NCBI GenBank assembly: GCA_944320235.1
Contig: CALUGQ010000032.1
Span: 62,001-126,000, forward strand
Length of the DNA: 64,000 nt
Reading direction: 5' to 3'
From: an uncultured Prevotella sp.
GTDB taxonomy: Bacteria; Bacteroidota; Bacteroidia; Bacteroidales; Bacteroidaceae
A program made the translations under genes and the position numbers. The notes beneath the pieces were generated by a model. The model was given only the letters and a program-made list of their open reading frames with translations. It was not told the origin of the DNA and did no database searches. Numbering within the stretch: position 1 is the first letter of the stretch; the number at the start of each line of letters is the position of its first letter. Below, piece after piece: positions 26,954 through 34,967 of this stretch.

Positions 26954-28129
26954 ATGAAAAAACTCAGCAAAATCTGGATAGGAGCAGGAATAATCATTGT
27001 GGTGGCCGTCATCACTTGGCTCTTGTCAAACAACAAGGAGAAGCGGCAAATCACCTTTGACAAGGCCAAAGTGGAATCAGCAAACATCCAAAACAGCATC
27101 ACAGCCACAGGAACTATAGAACCTGTAACCTCCATAACCGTAGGAACACAAGTCTCTGGAATAATCAGCAAGATATTCGTAGACTACAACACCGTGGTAA
27201 AAAAGGGGCAAGTCATAGCCGAACTAGACAAGACAAACCTTATAAGCAACCTCAACACGGCCAAGGCTAACCTTGCCAGTGCACAAAGCAAGCTCAACTA
27301 TGAGGCGGCAAACCACAGTCGATACAAGACCCTTCACGACAAAGGCCTGGTGAGCGATGATGAATACGAAAACGCACGCTTGAACTACTTACAGGCAAAA
27401 GAGAGCGTTGCCACAGCTAAAGAAACGGTGCAAACGGCCCAGACCAACCTGGGATATGCCACAATTACCTCACCTATCGATGGCGTAGTGTTGTCAAAAG
27501 AAGTTGAGGAGGGGCAGACCGTAGCCGCCAGTTACAGCACTCCTGAGCTGTTTACGATTGCACAGGACCTGACGGATATGCGTGTTGTAGCCGATGTTGA
27601 CGAGGCCGACATAGGTGATGTAAAAGAAGGAGAGCGCGCATCTTTCACTGTTGATGCCTACCCCAACGACACGTTTGAGGGCAAAGTGACCCAAGTGCGC
27701 CAGGAAGCGACGACTGAAAACAACGTTGTCACATACGAAGTGGTCATCAGTGCCCCCAACGCAAATCTCAAACTCAAGCCAGGACTGACCGCAAACATAA
27801 CAATATATACCGCCGAAAAGCAAGGGGTTGTTTGCGTGCCAAGCAAAGCCCTGCGCTTCAACCCAAGCGAGGAGACCGTGGGCGACTACAAAATAGCAGA
27901 TTGCAACGGCAAGAACAAGGTCTGGACCATTGAAGGTAACACACTGAAAGCACATCAGGTACAAACAGGGATGACCGACGGTACTCACACGGAAATACTT
28001 AAAGGCGCGGCAAAAGGCACTGAAATCATAACTGGAATCACTGAAATAACCGGTGAAGAGCCACAGGAAATGCCACAAGAACAATCACCGTTTGCCCCAG
28101 GGCCACGCAGAAACGACAAGAAGAAATAA
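26954..28129 (+). CDS. macA: MacA-like periplasmic adaptor of an ABC efflux pump
   Basis: A 391-residue membrane fusion protein. One N-terminal membrane anchor (about residues 8-26) is followed by a barrel-sandwich lipoyl half (VTSITVGTQVSGIISKIFVDYNTVVKKGQVIAELD), a helical hairpin (about 90-155, NLASAQSKLNYEAANHSRYK), the second lipoyl half (TSPIDGVVLSKEVEEGQTV) and beta-barrel domains. The C-terminus is Pro/Gln/Lys-rich. It bridges the inner membrane ABC transporter and the TolC-like channel. Only 2 bp separate it from the ATPase gene. Confidence 0.92.
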   Translation: MKKLSKIWIGAGIIIVVAVITWLLSNNKEKRQITFDKAKVESANIQNSITATGTIEPVTSITVGTQVSGIISKIFVDYNTVVKKGQVIAELDKTNLISNLNTAKANLASAQSKLNYEAANHSRYKTLHDKGLVSDDEYENARLNYLQAKESVATAKETVQTAQTNLGYATITSPIDGVVLSKEVEEGQTVAASYSTPELFTIAQDLTDMRVVADVDEADIGDVKEGERASFTVDAYPNDTFEGKVTQVRQEATTENNVVTYEVVISAPNANLKLKPGLTANITIYTAEKQGVVCVPSKALRFNPSEETVGDYKIADCNGKNKVWTIEGNTLKAHQVQTGMTDGTHTEILKGAAKGTEIITGITEITGEEPQEMPQEQSPFAPGPRRNDKKK

Positions 28130-28131
28130 CC

Positions 28132-28890
28132 ATGGCAGAAGATAAAAGGAAAGTTGTCATAGAGCTACGTGACGTCAAACGTGACTTCATAGTCGGCGAA
28201 GAAACCGTCCATGCACTGCGCGGCGTGTCATTCAAGATATACGAAGGCGAGTTCGTCACCATCATGGGCAAATCCGGTTCTGGCAAGTCTACGTTGCTCA
28301 ACCAGCTAGGCTGCCTCGACACCCCCACCAAAGGTGAGTATTTTCTCGACGGAGTGCCTGTGCGGAAGATGTCGAAATCGCAACGGGCTGTGCTCCGCAA
28401 CAGGAAGATTGGCTTCATATTCCAGAACTACAACCTTCTTCCCAAGACCACAAGTGTGGAGAACGTCGAACTGCCGCTCATGTACAACACAGCTATCAGC
28501 GCCAAGGAGCGCCACGAAAGGGCCGTGGCCGCTCTCAAGGCTGTTGGGCTTGGTGACCGGCTCTACCACAAATCCAACCAAATGTCTGGCGGACAGATGC
28601 AGCGCGTTGCTATCGCCAGGGCACTTGTGAACGACCCTGCGGTGATACTTGCAGATGAAGCGACGGGCAACCTTGACACCAGGACATCGTTTGAAATCCT
28701 CGTTCTTTTCCAAAAACTACATGCTGAAGGCCGCACAATCATTTTCGTTACCCACAACCCTGACATCGCCAACTATTCGAGCCGCAACATAATGCTGCGC
28801 GACGGCCACGTAATCAGCGACGAAACAAACAACAACATAATGTCGGCAGCCAAAGGTCTTGCCGCATTGCCCATAAACACAGACGAATAA
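28132..28890 (+). CDS. ABC transporter ATP-binding protein, MacB/LolD-like
   Basis: A 252-residue ATPase subunit. Walker A GKSGSGKST, Q-loop FIFQNYNLLP, ABC signature MSGGQMQRVAIARAL, Walker B VILADEATGNLD and the H-switch in FVTHNPDI are all intact. It resembles the MacB/LolD group that powers mechanotransmission rather than substrate translocation through the membrane. The membrane part is encoded separately by the next gene (2 bp away), not fused as in E. coli MacB. The cognate permease is frameshifted in this sequence. Confidence 0.93.
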   Translation: MAEDKRKVVIELRDVKRDFIVGEETVHALRGVSFKIYEGEFVTIMGKSGSGKSTLLNQLGCLDTPTKGEYFLDGVPVRKMSKSQRAVLRNRKIGFIFQNYNLLPKTTSVENVELPLMYNTAISAKERHERAVAALKAVGLGDRLYHKSNQMSGGQMQRVAIARALVNDPAVILADEATGNLDTRTSFEILVLFQKLHAEGRTIIFVTHNPDIANYSSRNIMLRDGHVISDETNNNIMSAAKGLAALPINTDE

Positions 28891-28892
28891 TC

Positions 28893-30130
28893 ATGAACTA
28901 TACAAACCTGCTGAAAATAGCCTTGCGAGCCATAGCCGCCAACAAGACCCGTTCTTTCCTAACAGCCCTGGGCATCATTATCGGCATTGCATCGGTAATA
29001 ACGATGCTGGCCGTTGGCCAGGGAACCAAGCAAAGCATCCAGGCCAACATCGCCGAGATGGGTTCTAACATGATTATGATCAGCCCAGGGGCAGACCGCC
29101 GCGGCGGCGTAAGGCAGGAAGCGTCGTCAATGGAGACGCTGAAACTGACAGACTATGAAACCATCAAGGATGAATGCAAGTACATAAAGGCTGTCAGCCC
29201 GATGGTGTCAAGCAGCGGACAGTTCATCTACGGAAATGAAAACACCCCCTCAACAATATACGGTGTAAATCAAGACTATCTTGAAATAAGGCAAATAAGC
29301 GTGGCCGACGGAGAGGTGTTTACAGACTCCGAAGAAAGACCAGCGCGAAAGTATGCATCCTTGGGCAGACTGTGGTAGACAACCTCTTCCCAGACGGGAG
29401 CGACCCGATTGGCAAGGTAGTGCGTTTCAATTCCACCCCATTCCGAGTTATTGGTGTACTGAAGAAGAAAGGCTACAACTCTATGGGCATGGACCAGGAC
29501 GACCTTGTGCTTGCCCCATACACAGCAGTGATGAAACGAATACTTGCCCAAACATATCTCAGCGGCATACAGTGCTCTGCCATCACCGAGGGAGCGACCG
29601 ACAAAGCCACAGAAGAAATAAGCACAATACTGCGGCGCAACCACAAGCTGAAAGAGGCGACTGAAACAACCGAGGCCGATGAAGACGACTTCACTATACG
29701 CTCCCAAGAAGAGTTGGCCTCAATGATGAACTCCACGACTGATATGCTAACCATACTGCTTGGCTGTGTCGCTGGAATATCGCTCGTCGTAGGCGGCATT
29801 GGAATAATGAACATCATGTATGTCAGCGTAACTGAGCGCACTAGGGAGATAGGACTCAGAATGAGCGTTGGCGCAAGGGGCATGGACATACTTAACCAGT
29901 TTCTCATCGAAGCAATACTACTCAGTGTCACGGGTGGAATCATCGGCGTTGTGCTCGGCATCGGAGCTTCATATTCAATCAAGCTGTTCGCCCACTGGCC
30001 AATAGCAATACAAGCATGGACCATCGTCATGAGCTTTGCAGTCTGCACTTTCACCGGGGTGTTCTTCGGATGGTATCCTGCAAAGAAAGCCGCACAGCTC
30101 GACCCCATCGAAGCAATAAGGTATGAATAA
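28893..30130 (+). pseudogene. MacB-like ABC permease, interrupted by a one-base frameshift
   Basis: Two overlapping reading frames (28893-29378 and 29372-30130) encode the N- and C-terminal parts of one permease. The first has the N-terminal membrane helix (FLTALGIIIGIASVITML) and the start of the MacB periplasmic domain; the second continues with NLFPDGSDPIGKVVRF and three C-terminal membrane helices with ERTREIGLRMSVGA, the FtsX/MacB signature. The first frame goes wrong after GEVFTDSE. Restoring one A near 29332-29333 would read SERKTSAKVCILGQTVVD and join the parts. It is a recent disruption or a sequencing error; the genes after it are intact. Confidence 0.85.
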
Positions 30131-31172
30131 GAAGAACGAAACCCTCATTCACATAGCTGTATGGACGGTATTGCTGATATCGCCACAAATGTTCATGAAC
30201 CATGGCAACGGCATTTCGCTACACCAATTTCTCTTCGTCAGCATCGTGCCACTGAGCATCATGGTTACTTTCTACGCAAATTACCTATGGCTTGCACCCC
30301 GATACTTCGCCATAGGAAACAAAAAGGCGTTTTTCACGATAAACATCATCATGATTCTGTTGCTGGGAATTGCCGTACACGTATGGATGGACATGGCCCA
30401 CACATCATTCGACAAGAGGCCGCGACCAAACAACAACGATTATATGTTCATACTGATGATTCTGCGCAACATTTTCAACCTTGCCGTATCAGCATCCATC
30501 GCCACGACGATACAGCTGTCCAAACGGTGGCAGGCTTCAGAAAGCGCGCGCCGCAAAGCCGAAGCTGCAAGGACAAATGCAGAGCTGAAGAACCTACGTT
30601 CACAAATCAACCCTCACTTCCTGCTCAACACCCTCAACAACATTTACGCCCTCACAGAATTTGCCCCAAGCAAAGCGCAGGACGCAATCCTTCAATTAAG
30701 CGAACTCCTCAGGCACATACTTTACGACAACCAGCATGAATTTGTCAATCTGAAGAGCGAAGTGCAATTCCTCTCAAACTACACAAACTTAACGAAAATA
30801 AGGCAGCCTGCAAATGTAAAAGTAAATTTTGTGGCAGACATACCAGAGCCATGCAACATCATGATAGCGCCACTCATTTTAATATCACTCATAGAAAACG
30901 CTTTCAAACACGGTGTGAGCTCCGTAAAACCAAGCTACATAAACATCAACATTGAGGCCGACCCAAAACACATTGCCTGCAACATAAGGAACAGCAATTT
31001 CCCCAAAGGGCAAAAAGACCGAAGCGGCCACGGTATAGGACTGAAGTATGTAGACGACAGGCTCAAGCTTATTTACCCGGGAAAATTCACATGGACAAAG
31101 GGAACTGACGCAGAAGAAAAAGAATATTCATCCAAAATCATAATATATGATACTAAATTGTGCAATAATTGA
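30123..31172 (+). CDS. LytS/YehU-type sensor histidine kinase
   Basis: A 349-residue membrane kinase. Four membrane helices (about residues 8-30, 36-58, 71-92 and 108-128) are followed by a coiled coil and the His_kinase domain PF06580 with SQINPHFLLNTLNNIYAL (phospho-acceptor His), then an HATPase with NAFKHG and HGIGLKYVDDRL. No periplasmic sensor domain is visible, so the signal is probably sensed in or at the membrane. Its ATG overlaps the end of the permease gene by 8 bp, and the LytTR regulator overlaps its end by 26 bp, so the pump and its putative control pair form one operon. Confidence 0.93.
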   Translation: MNKKNETLIHIAVWTVLLISPQMFMNHGNGISLHQFLFVSIVPLSIMVTFYANYLWLAPRYFAIGNKKAFFTINIIMILLLGIAVHVWMDMAHTSFDKRPRPNNNDYMFILMILRNIFNLAVSASIATTIQLSKRWQASESARRKAEAARTNAELKNLRSQINPHFLLNTLNNIYALTEFAPSKAQDAILQLSELLRHILYDNQHEFVNLKSEVQFLSNYTNLTKIRQPANVKVNFVADIPEPCNIMIAPLILISLIENAFKHGVSSVKPSYININIEADPKHIACNIRNSNFPKGQKDRSGHGIGLKYVDDRLKLIYPGKFTWTKGTDAEEKEYSSKIIIYDTKLCNN

Positions 31173-31857
31173 CGATGAGCCGCTGGCAGCTGAACTGATT
31201 TCAAGTTACGTCAAGAAAACGCCATTCTTAAACCTAAGCGGTACTTACAACAGTGCCAGTACAGCCATAAGAGACCTAAAGGAACGCCCGGTAGAGCTGG
31301 TGTTCCTTGACATACAGATGCCCGAACTAAGCGGTGTGGAATTTGCAAGAATCCTGCCCAAGGAAACACGCATAATCTTTGTGACTGCTTTCAGCCAATA
31401 TGCAATCGACGGCTACAAAGTCAACGCCATGGAATACCTGCTGAAACCCGTCAGTTATGACGATTTCCTGACCGCTGCAAAGAAAGCCCTCGAATGGTTT
31501 AACGCCAGGTCAAGACAAGAAGCTTACAAGCAAGACCGCTTCATCTTCGTAAAAAGCGACTACAAGCTCATCCATGTTGAGCTTGATGACATACTCTATA
31601 TAGAAGGCCTTAAGGACTATGTGCGCATATTCCTCAAAGACGGTTCTAAGCTGATGTCGCTTATGAACATGAAAAACCTCGAGGATAATCTGCCCAAACC
31701 TGAATTCATGCGCACACACCGCTCATACATCGTACACATGACCAAGATTGAGTCTGTAGACCGTTTCCGCCTGGTCTTCGGCGACACTTACATCCCGATT
31801 TCAGACAGTTACAAGGAAGAGGTGCAGTCATACCTTGACCGCCACACAATGATGTAA
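31147..31857 (+). CDS. LytTR-type response regulator
   Basis: A 236-residue regulator. The receiver domain (about 1-120) has the acidic triad IIDDEP, phospho-acceptor Asp in LVFLDIQMPE, Thr in FVTAFSQ and Lys in YLLKPV. The C-terminal LytTR DNA-binding domain (about 135-236) contains DILYIEGLKDYVRIF and FMRTHRSYIVHM. It is the partner of the kinase whose gene it overlaps by 26 bp. It probably regulates the efflux operon or related surface functions; the target is inferred from position. Confidence 0.94.
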   Translation: MILNCAIIDDEPLAAELISSYVKKTPFLNLSGTYNSASTAIRDLKERPVELVFLDIQMPELSGVEFARILPKETRIIFVTAFSQYAIDGYKVNAMEYLLKPVSYDDFLTAAKKALEWFNARSRQEAYKQDRFIFVKSDYKLIHVELDDILYIEGLKDYVRIFLKDGSKLMSLMNMKNLEDNLPKPEFMRTHRSYIVHMTKIESVDRFRLVFGDTYIPISDSYKEEVQSYLDRHTMM

Positions 31858-31896
31858 GCCCGGATAGATGGTTGTATGTCTTAATACAGACTTACT

Positions 31897-32112
31897 TTAC
31901 ACTGTTTTAACAATTAAAGAACCAGTATGAAGTAAATCTGCATTAAGACAAATGCACTTTAGTTGCATATATGCAAGTATGGGCAGAATGCGAATATCCT
32001 TAAAAAATGAGACAGACTCAGCGTTAAGCCACGTAATGTCAAACTCAGGCAAATCCCATTCATCGCTGAATATCTCGCAGGATGACTTGTCCTGCCATTT
32101 CCGTTTGCACAT
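31897..32112 (-). other. Possible decayed DUF2442-like small gene
   Basis: A 71-codon minus-strand frame contains FDITWLNAESVSFFKDIR, which resembles the middle of small DUF2442 proteins. The expected Trp and Asp-rich C-terminal motif is not seen, and no promoter or clean start fits. It could be a remnant or chance. The whole gap 31858-32331 holds no better gene. Confidence 0.2.
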
Positions 32113-32331
32113 ATGTAGATAAATGGTACAGCCAAGAATGTGGAAGTCACGGGCTACAAAAAATGCACATGGTACGCCAAAGCTACTACCATGGAATATC
32201 CGCCCAAATCATTTGTCCAAGAAAATTTATAGTCTATGGCCTTGTTCAAATGTGAATGCCTTTCTCATACAAAAAGTTCCAGGGTGGAGGCTATCACCTT
32301 CACCCTGAAAATATTGTACAACTTATGTGGT

Positions 32332-33486
32332 TTAGAGAATCTGCTTATAAAGCTCTACAATGTCTTCCTTGGTTACATTACGAGGATTCCCGGGGGTACA
32401 AACATCAACAATCGCTTGTTTTGCCAATGCAGGAATATCTTGCTCGGTTATTCCCAAATCGGTAAGATGCTGAGGAATACCTACCAGCTTTGACAAATCT
32501 TCGATAGCCTTGCAAGCTGCATCAACAGCTTCGTCAATGCTCATCCCTTCCTGATATACACCGCAAGCCTTGGCTATTTCAACATACTTGGGTTTAGCTG
32601 CTGCAGCATTGAAACGCATTACCACAGGCAGCAACATAGCACAAGCAACTCCGTGGGGAACATCGTGAAGTGCGCTCAACGGGTGAGCCATGCCATGGTC
32701 AACACCAAGGCCAACATTTGAGAACGCCATGCCAGCAATGTATTGGGCAACAGCCATTCCATTGCGCCCTTCCGGATTCTGCGGCTCATTGACTGCAATA
32801 GGAAGATACTTATAAATCATCTCGATTGCCTTTATCTCAAACATATCACTCATTTCCCATGCAGCCTTGGTAATATAACCCTCTATGGCATGGGTCATGG
32901 CATCCATTCCTGTAGCGGCGGTAAGCGACTTCGGCAAAGAATACATCAGCTCTGCATCAACTATGGCAACAGCAGGAATATCATTAGGGTCTACACACAC
33001 CATTTTTTTATGGTTCGTCTCATCTATTATAACATAATTGATTGTAGTTTCGGCAGCAGTACCTGCAGTCGTAGGCAATGCAATTATAGGCAGACTCTTT
33101 TTCTTAGTGTCTGCGACACCTTCAAGTGACACAATATCAGAAAATTCAGGATTGTTGCATACAATACCGATACCTTTGGCTGTATCCATTGCCGAACCGC
33201 CACCTATAGCTATAATGAAATCGGCCGCAGCTGCCTTGCAAGCTTCAATGCCAGCCTTGACATTTGTAACGGTAGGATTGGGTTTCACATCATCGAAGAT
33301 TTCATATGCAATGGAATTGGCATCCAGTTCGTCCAAAACCATCTTTGCAACACCAAATTTCATCAAGCCCTTATCAGTAACAACCAATGCTTTTGTGAAA
33401 CCAAGACGTCTAACAACCCCCGGCAGCTCTTTTCTTGCGCCTGGTCCGAAGTATGACACTTCATTTAAAATGAAACGATTTACCAT
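32332..33486 (-). CDS. fucO: Iron-containing alcohol dehydrogenase, lactaldehyde reductase (FucO) type
   Basis: A 384-residue group III dehydrogenase. The NAD-binding loop is AIGGGSAMDTAKGIG, with LPTTAGTAAETTINYVI after it. The iron site includes Asp in DAELMYSLP, His in GMDAMTHAIEGY, and two His in VDHGMAHPLSALHDVPHG. Sequence and length fit FucO, which reduces L-lactaldehyde to 1,2-propanediol in anaerobic fucose or rhamnose catabolism; other alcohols are possible. No fucose or rhamnose genes are nearby, so the physiological substrate is not confirmed. A TAAATTTG promoter lies 30 bp upstream. Confidence 0.88.
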   Translation of the reverse strand: MVNRFILNEVSYFGPGARKELPGVVRRLGFTKALVVTDKGLMKFGVAKMVLDELDANSIAYEIFDDVKPNPTVTNVKAGIEACKAAAADFIIAIGGGSAMDTAKGIGIVCNNPEFSDIVSLEGVADTKKKSLPIIALPTTAGTAAETTINYVIIDETNHKKMVCVDPNDIPAVAIVDAELMYSLPKSLTAATGMDAMTHAIEGYITKAAWEMSDMFEIKAIEMIYKYLPIAVNEPQNPEGRNGMAVAQYIAGMAFSNVGLGVDHGMAHPLSALHDVPHGVACAMLLPVVMRFNAAAAKPKYVEIAKACGVYQEGMSIDEAVDAACKAIEDLSKLVGIPQHLTDLGITEQDIPALAKQAIVDVCTPGNPRNVTKEDIVELYKQIL

Positions 33487-33515
33487 TATTTAATTATGTT
33501 AGTTAAAAACGGATG

Positions 33516-33523
33516 CAAATTTA
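33516..33523 (-). promoter_or_regulatory. -7 element of fucO promoter
   Basis: The complement reads TAAATTTG followed by C, 30 bp upstream of the fucO start codon. Confidence 0.6.
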
Positions 33524-33564
33524 GCCAAAATATATATTATGGCAATATATTAATGAAACAAAAA

Positions 33565-33600
33565 CGGCCTTTTAGACAGCTTTTGCTGTCTAAAAGGCCG
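33565..33600 (-). terminator. Terminator of the fur-rubrerythrin operon
   Basis: A perfect 16-bp stem, CGGCCTTTTAGACAGC (33565-33580) and GCTGTCTAAAAGGCCG (33585-33600), is followed on the minus strand by TTTTTG. It lies 78 bp past the rubrerythrin stop codon and upstream of the fucO promoter. Confidence 0.88.
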
Positions 33601-33677
33601 ATTTTATAGTTATACCACGAATAACTGGCAAGTCTACTTGTCAATCCATGGCTCTTGGCAGGATGCCACGCAAAGCA

Positions 33678-34328
33678 TTAATAATTTTCAGCACGCACTT
33701 GGAAATAACTTTGAGGATGATTGCAAACAGGGCAAACATCAGGAGCCGACTTGCCTACGACTATATGCCCGCAGTTGGCACATTGCCATACAGCATCACC
33801 ATCCTTAGAGAACACTTTCTTGTCGCGCAAATTCTTCAACAGTTTGCGATAGCGTTCCTCATGTTCTTTCTCAATGGCAGCTACCCCCTCGAATTTCTCT
33901 GCAATCTCAATGAATCCCTCCTCGCGGGCTTCCTTAGCCATACGTGCATACATATCTGTCCACTCATAGTTCTCTCCGTTAGCAGCATCTTCAAGATTTA
34001 CTTCTGTACCGGAAACCTCACCGCCATTCAAGTATTTATACCATAGCTTGGCATGCTCTTTCTCATTGTTGGCAGTCTCTTCAAATATGGCGGCCATCTG
34101 CACAAAGCCGTCTTTTTTAGCTTTAGACGCAAAATATGTATATTTGTTACGCGCCATAGACTCACCAGCAAAAGCTTCTTGAAGGTTTTTTTCCGTCTTG
34201 GTTCCTTTCAAGTCCTTGCCTAATTCCTTGAACTTGCTGGCTGGAGCATTGCAAACCGGACACTTCTCGGGTGCCTCATTACCTTCGTGAATATATCCAC
34301 AAACGGTACAAACGAACTTCTTACTCAT
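33678..34328 (-). CDS. rbr: Rubrerythrin with rubredoxin modules at both ends
   Basis: A 216-residue peroxide-reducing enzyme for oxidative stress defence in anaerobes. Residues 1-30 form a rubredoxin-like module ([10 protein letters not shown] with C7, C10, and CPVC with C23, C26); the middle is the four-helix diiron domain with Glu/His ligands ([35 protein letters not shown]); the C-terminus is a second rubredoxin module (CANCGH and CPVCNHP). Classical rubrerythrin has only the C-terminal module. It lies 36 bp after the PerR/Fur-type regulator gene in one operon, which suggests peroxide control. Confidence 0.95.
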   Translation of the reverse strand: MSKKFVCTVCGYIHEGNEAPEKCPVCNAPASKFKELGKDLKGTKTEKNLQEAFAGESMARNKYTYFASKAKKDGFVQMAAIFEETANNEKEHAKLWYKYLNGGEVSGTEVNLEDAANGENYEWTDMYARMAKEAREEGFIEIAEKFEGVAAIEKEHEERYRKLLKNLRDKKVFSKDGDAVWQCANCGHIVVGKSAPDVCPVCNHPQSYFQVRAENY

Positions 34329-34364
34329 ACGTGTATTTGCTTGATTAATAATTAAAATTAAAAT

Positions 34365-34793
34365 TCATTCTTTTCTTCTTGCACATTGTGCACATATACC
34401 CTTGTAATACAATTGAACTTCGTCAATTATGTTATCTTCGATTATTTTACTTTCTGGAATTACAGGAAGCTGCGTCAGGCTTATATCTATTATTCTGCCA
34501 CACTTACGGCACAACAAATGTGCATGTGGAGAAGTGATTCCATCATAACACACCCTATGCTCATCAATGGTTATCATCTGCGCAGCATTATAAACAGAGA
34601 ACAATCTCAACGTATTATACACTGTTGTCTTGCTTAACGTTGGATATTTCTTGCTTAAATCCTTGTATATTTCGTCCACAGTAGGATGAGTATGATGGCT
34701 AAGCAGATAATCCATGATCATTATACGCTGAACCGACGGCTTCAAGCCGCAATTCTCAAGTCTCTTGTATGCCTCTTTTTCCTTTCCAATCAT
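34365..34793 (-). CDS. Fur-family regulator, PerR-like
   Basis: A 142-residue Fur-family repressor. The winged helix holds PSVQRIMIMDYLLSHHTHPTVDEIY and LSKTTVYNTLRLF; the C-terminal metal domain has SPHAHLLCRKCGRIID and CAQCARRKE, giving two CxxC pairs for structural zinc. The downstream rubrerythrin makes a peroxide-sensing PerR role more likely than iron control, but this is inference. The ATG at 34793 is used because a TATATTTG promoter (34817-34824) lies just upstream of it and downstream of the longer start at 34829. Confidence 0.9.
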   Translation of the reverse strand: MIGKEKEAYKRLENCGLKPSVQRIMIMDYLLSHHTHPTVDEIYKDLSKKYPTLSKTTVYNTLRLFSVYNAAQMITIDEHRVCYDGITSPHAHLLCRKCGRIIDISLTQLPVIPESKIIEDNIIDEVQLYYKGICAQCARRKE

Positions 34794-34816
34794 CCTCCAA
34801 TAACTTCTTTTCACGG

Positions 34817-34824
34817 CAAATATA
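34817..34824 (-). promoter_or_regulatory. -7 element of PerR/rubrerythrin operon
   Basis: The complement reads TATATTTG followed by C, 24 bp upstream of the regulator ATG. Confidence 0.65.
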
Positions 34825-34967
34825 CGCAAAATGATTCAAACTGCAAAACAAAATTGGATAAATTACAATTTTGTTTTATAATTTATCCAATTTTATGTTT
34901 TAAACATCACTATCAGAAACCTGTTTTACGATTTCGACAGTCACAAAAACAATTATCGAACAGCTTG

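Noticed and set aside
29372-30130. Separate gene with a GTG start for the second permease part
   Set aside because: It lacks the N-terminal helix and begins in the middle of the MacB periplasmic domain; a frameshift explains both parts.
31959-32150. Second minus-strand frame near the DUF2442-like remnant
   Set aside because: No similarity to any family was seen; it overlaps the slightly better frame at 31897-32112.
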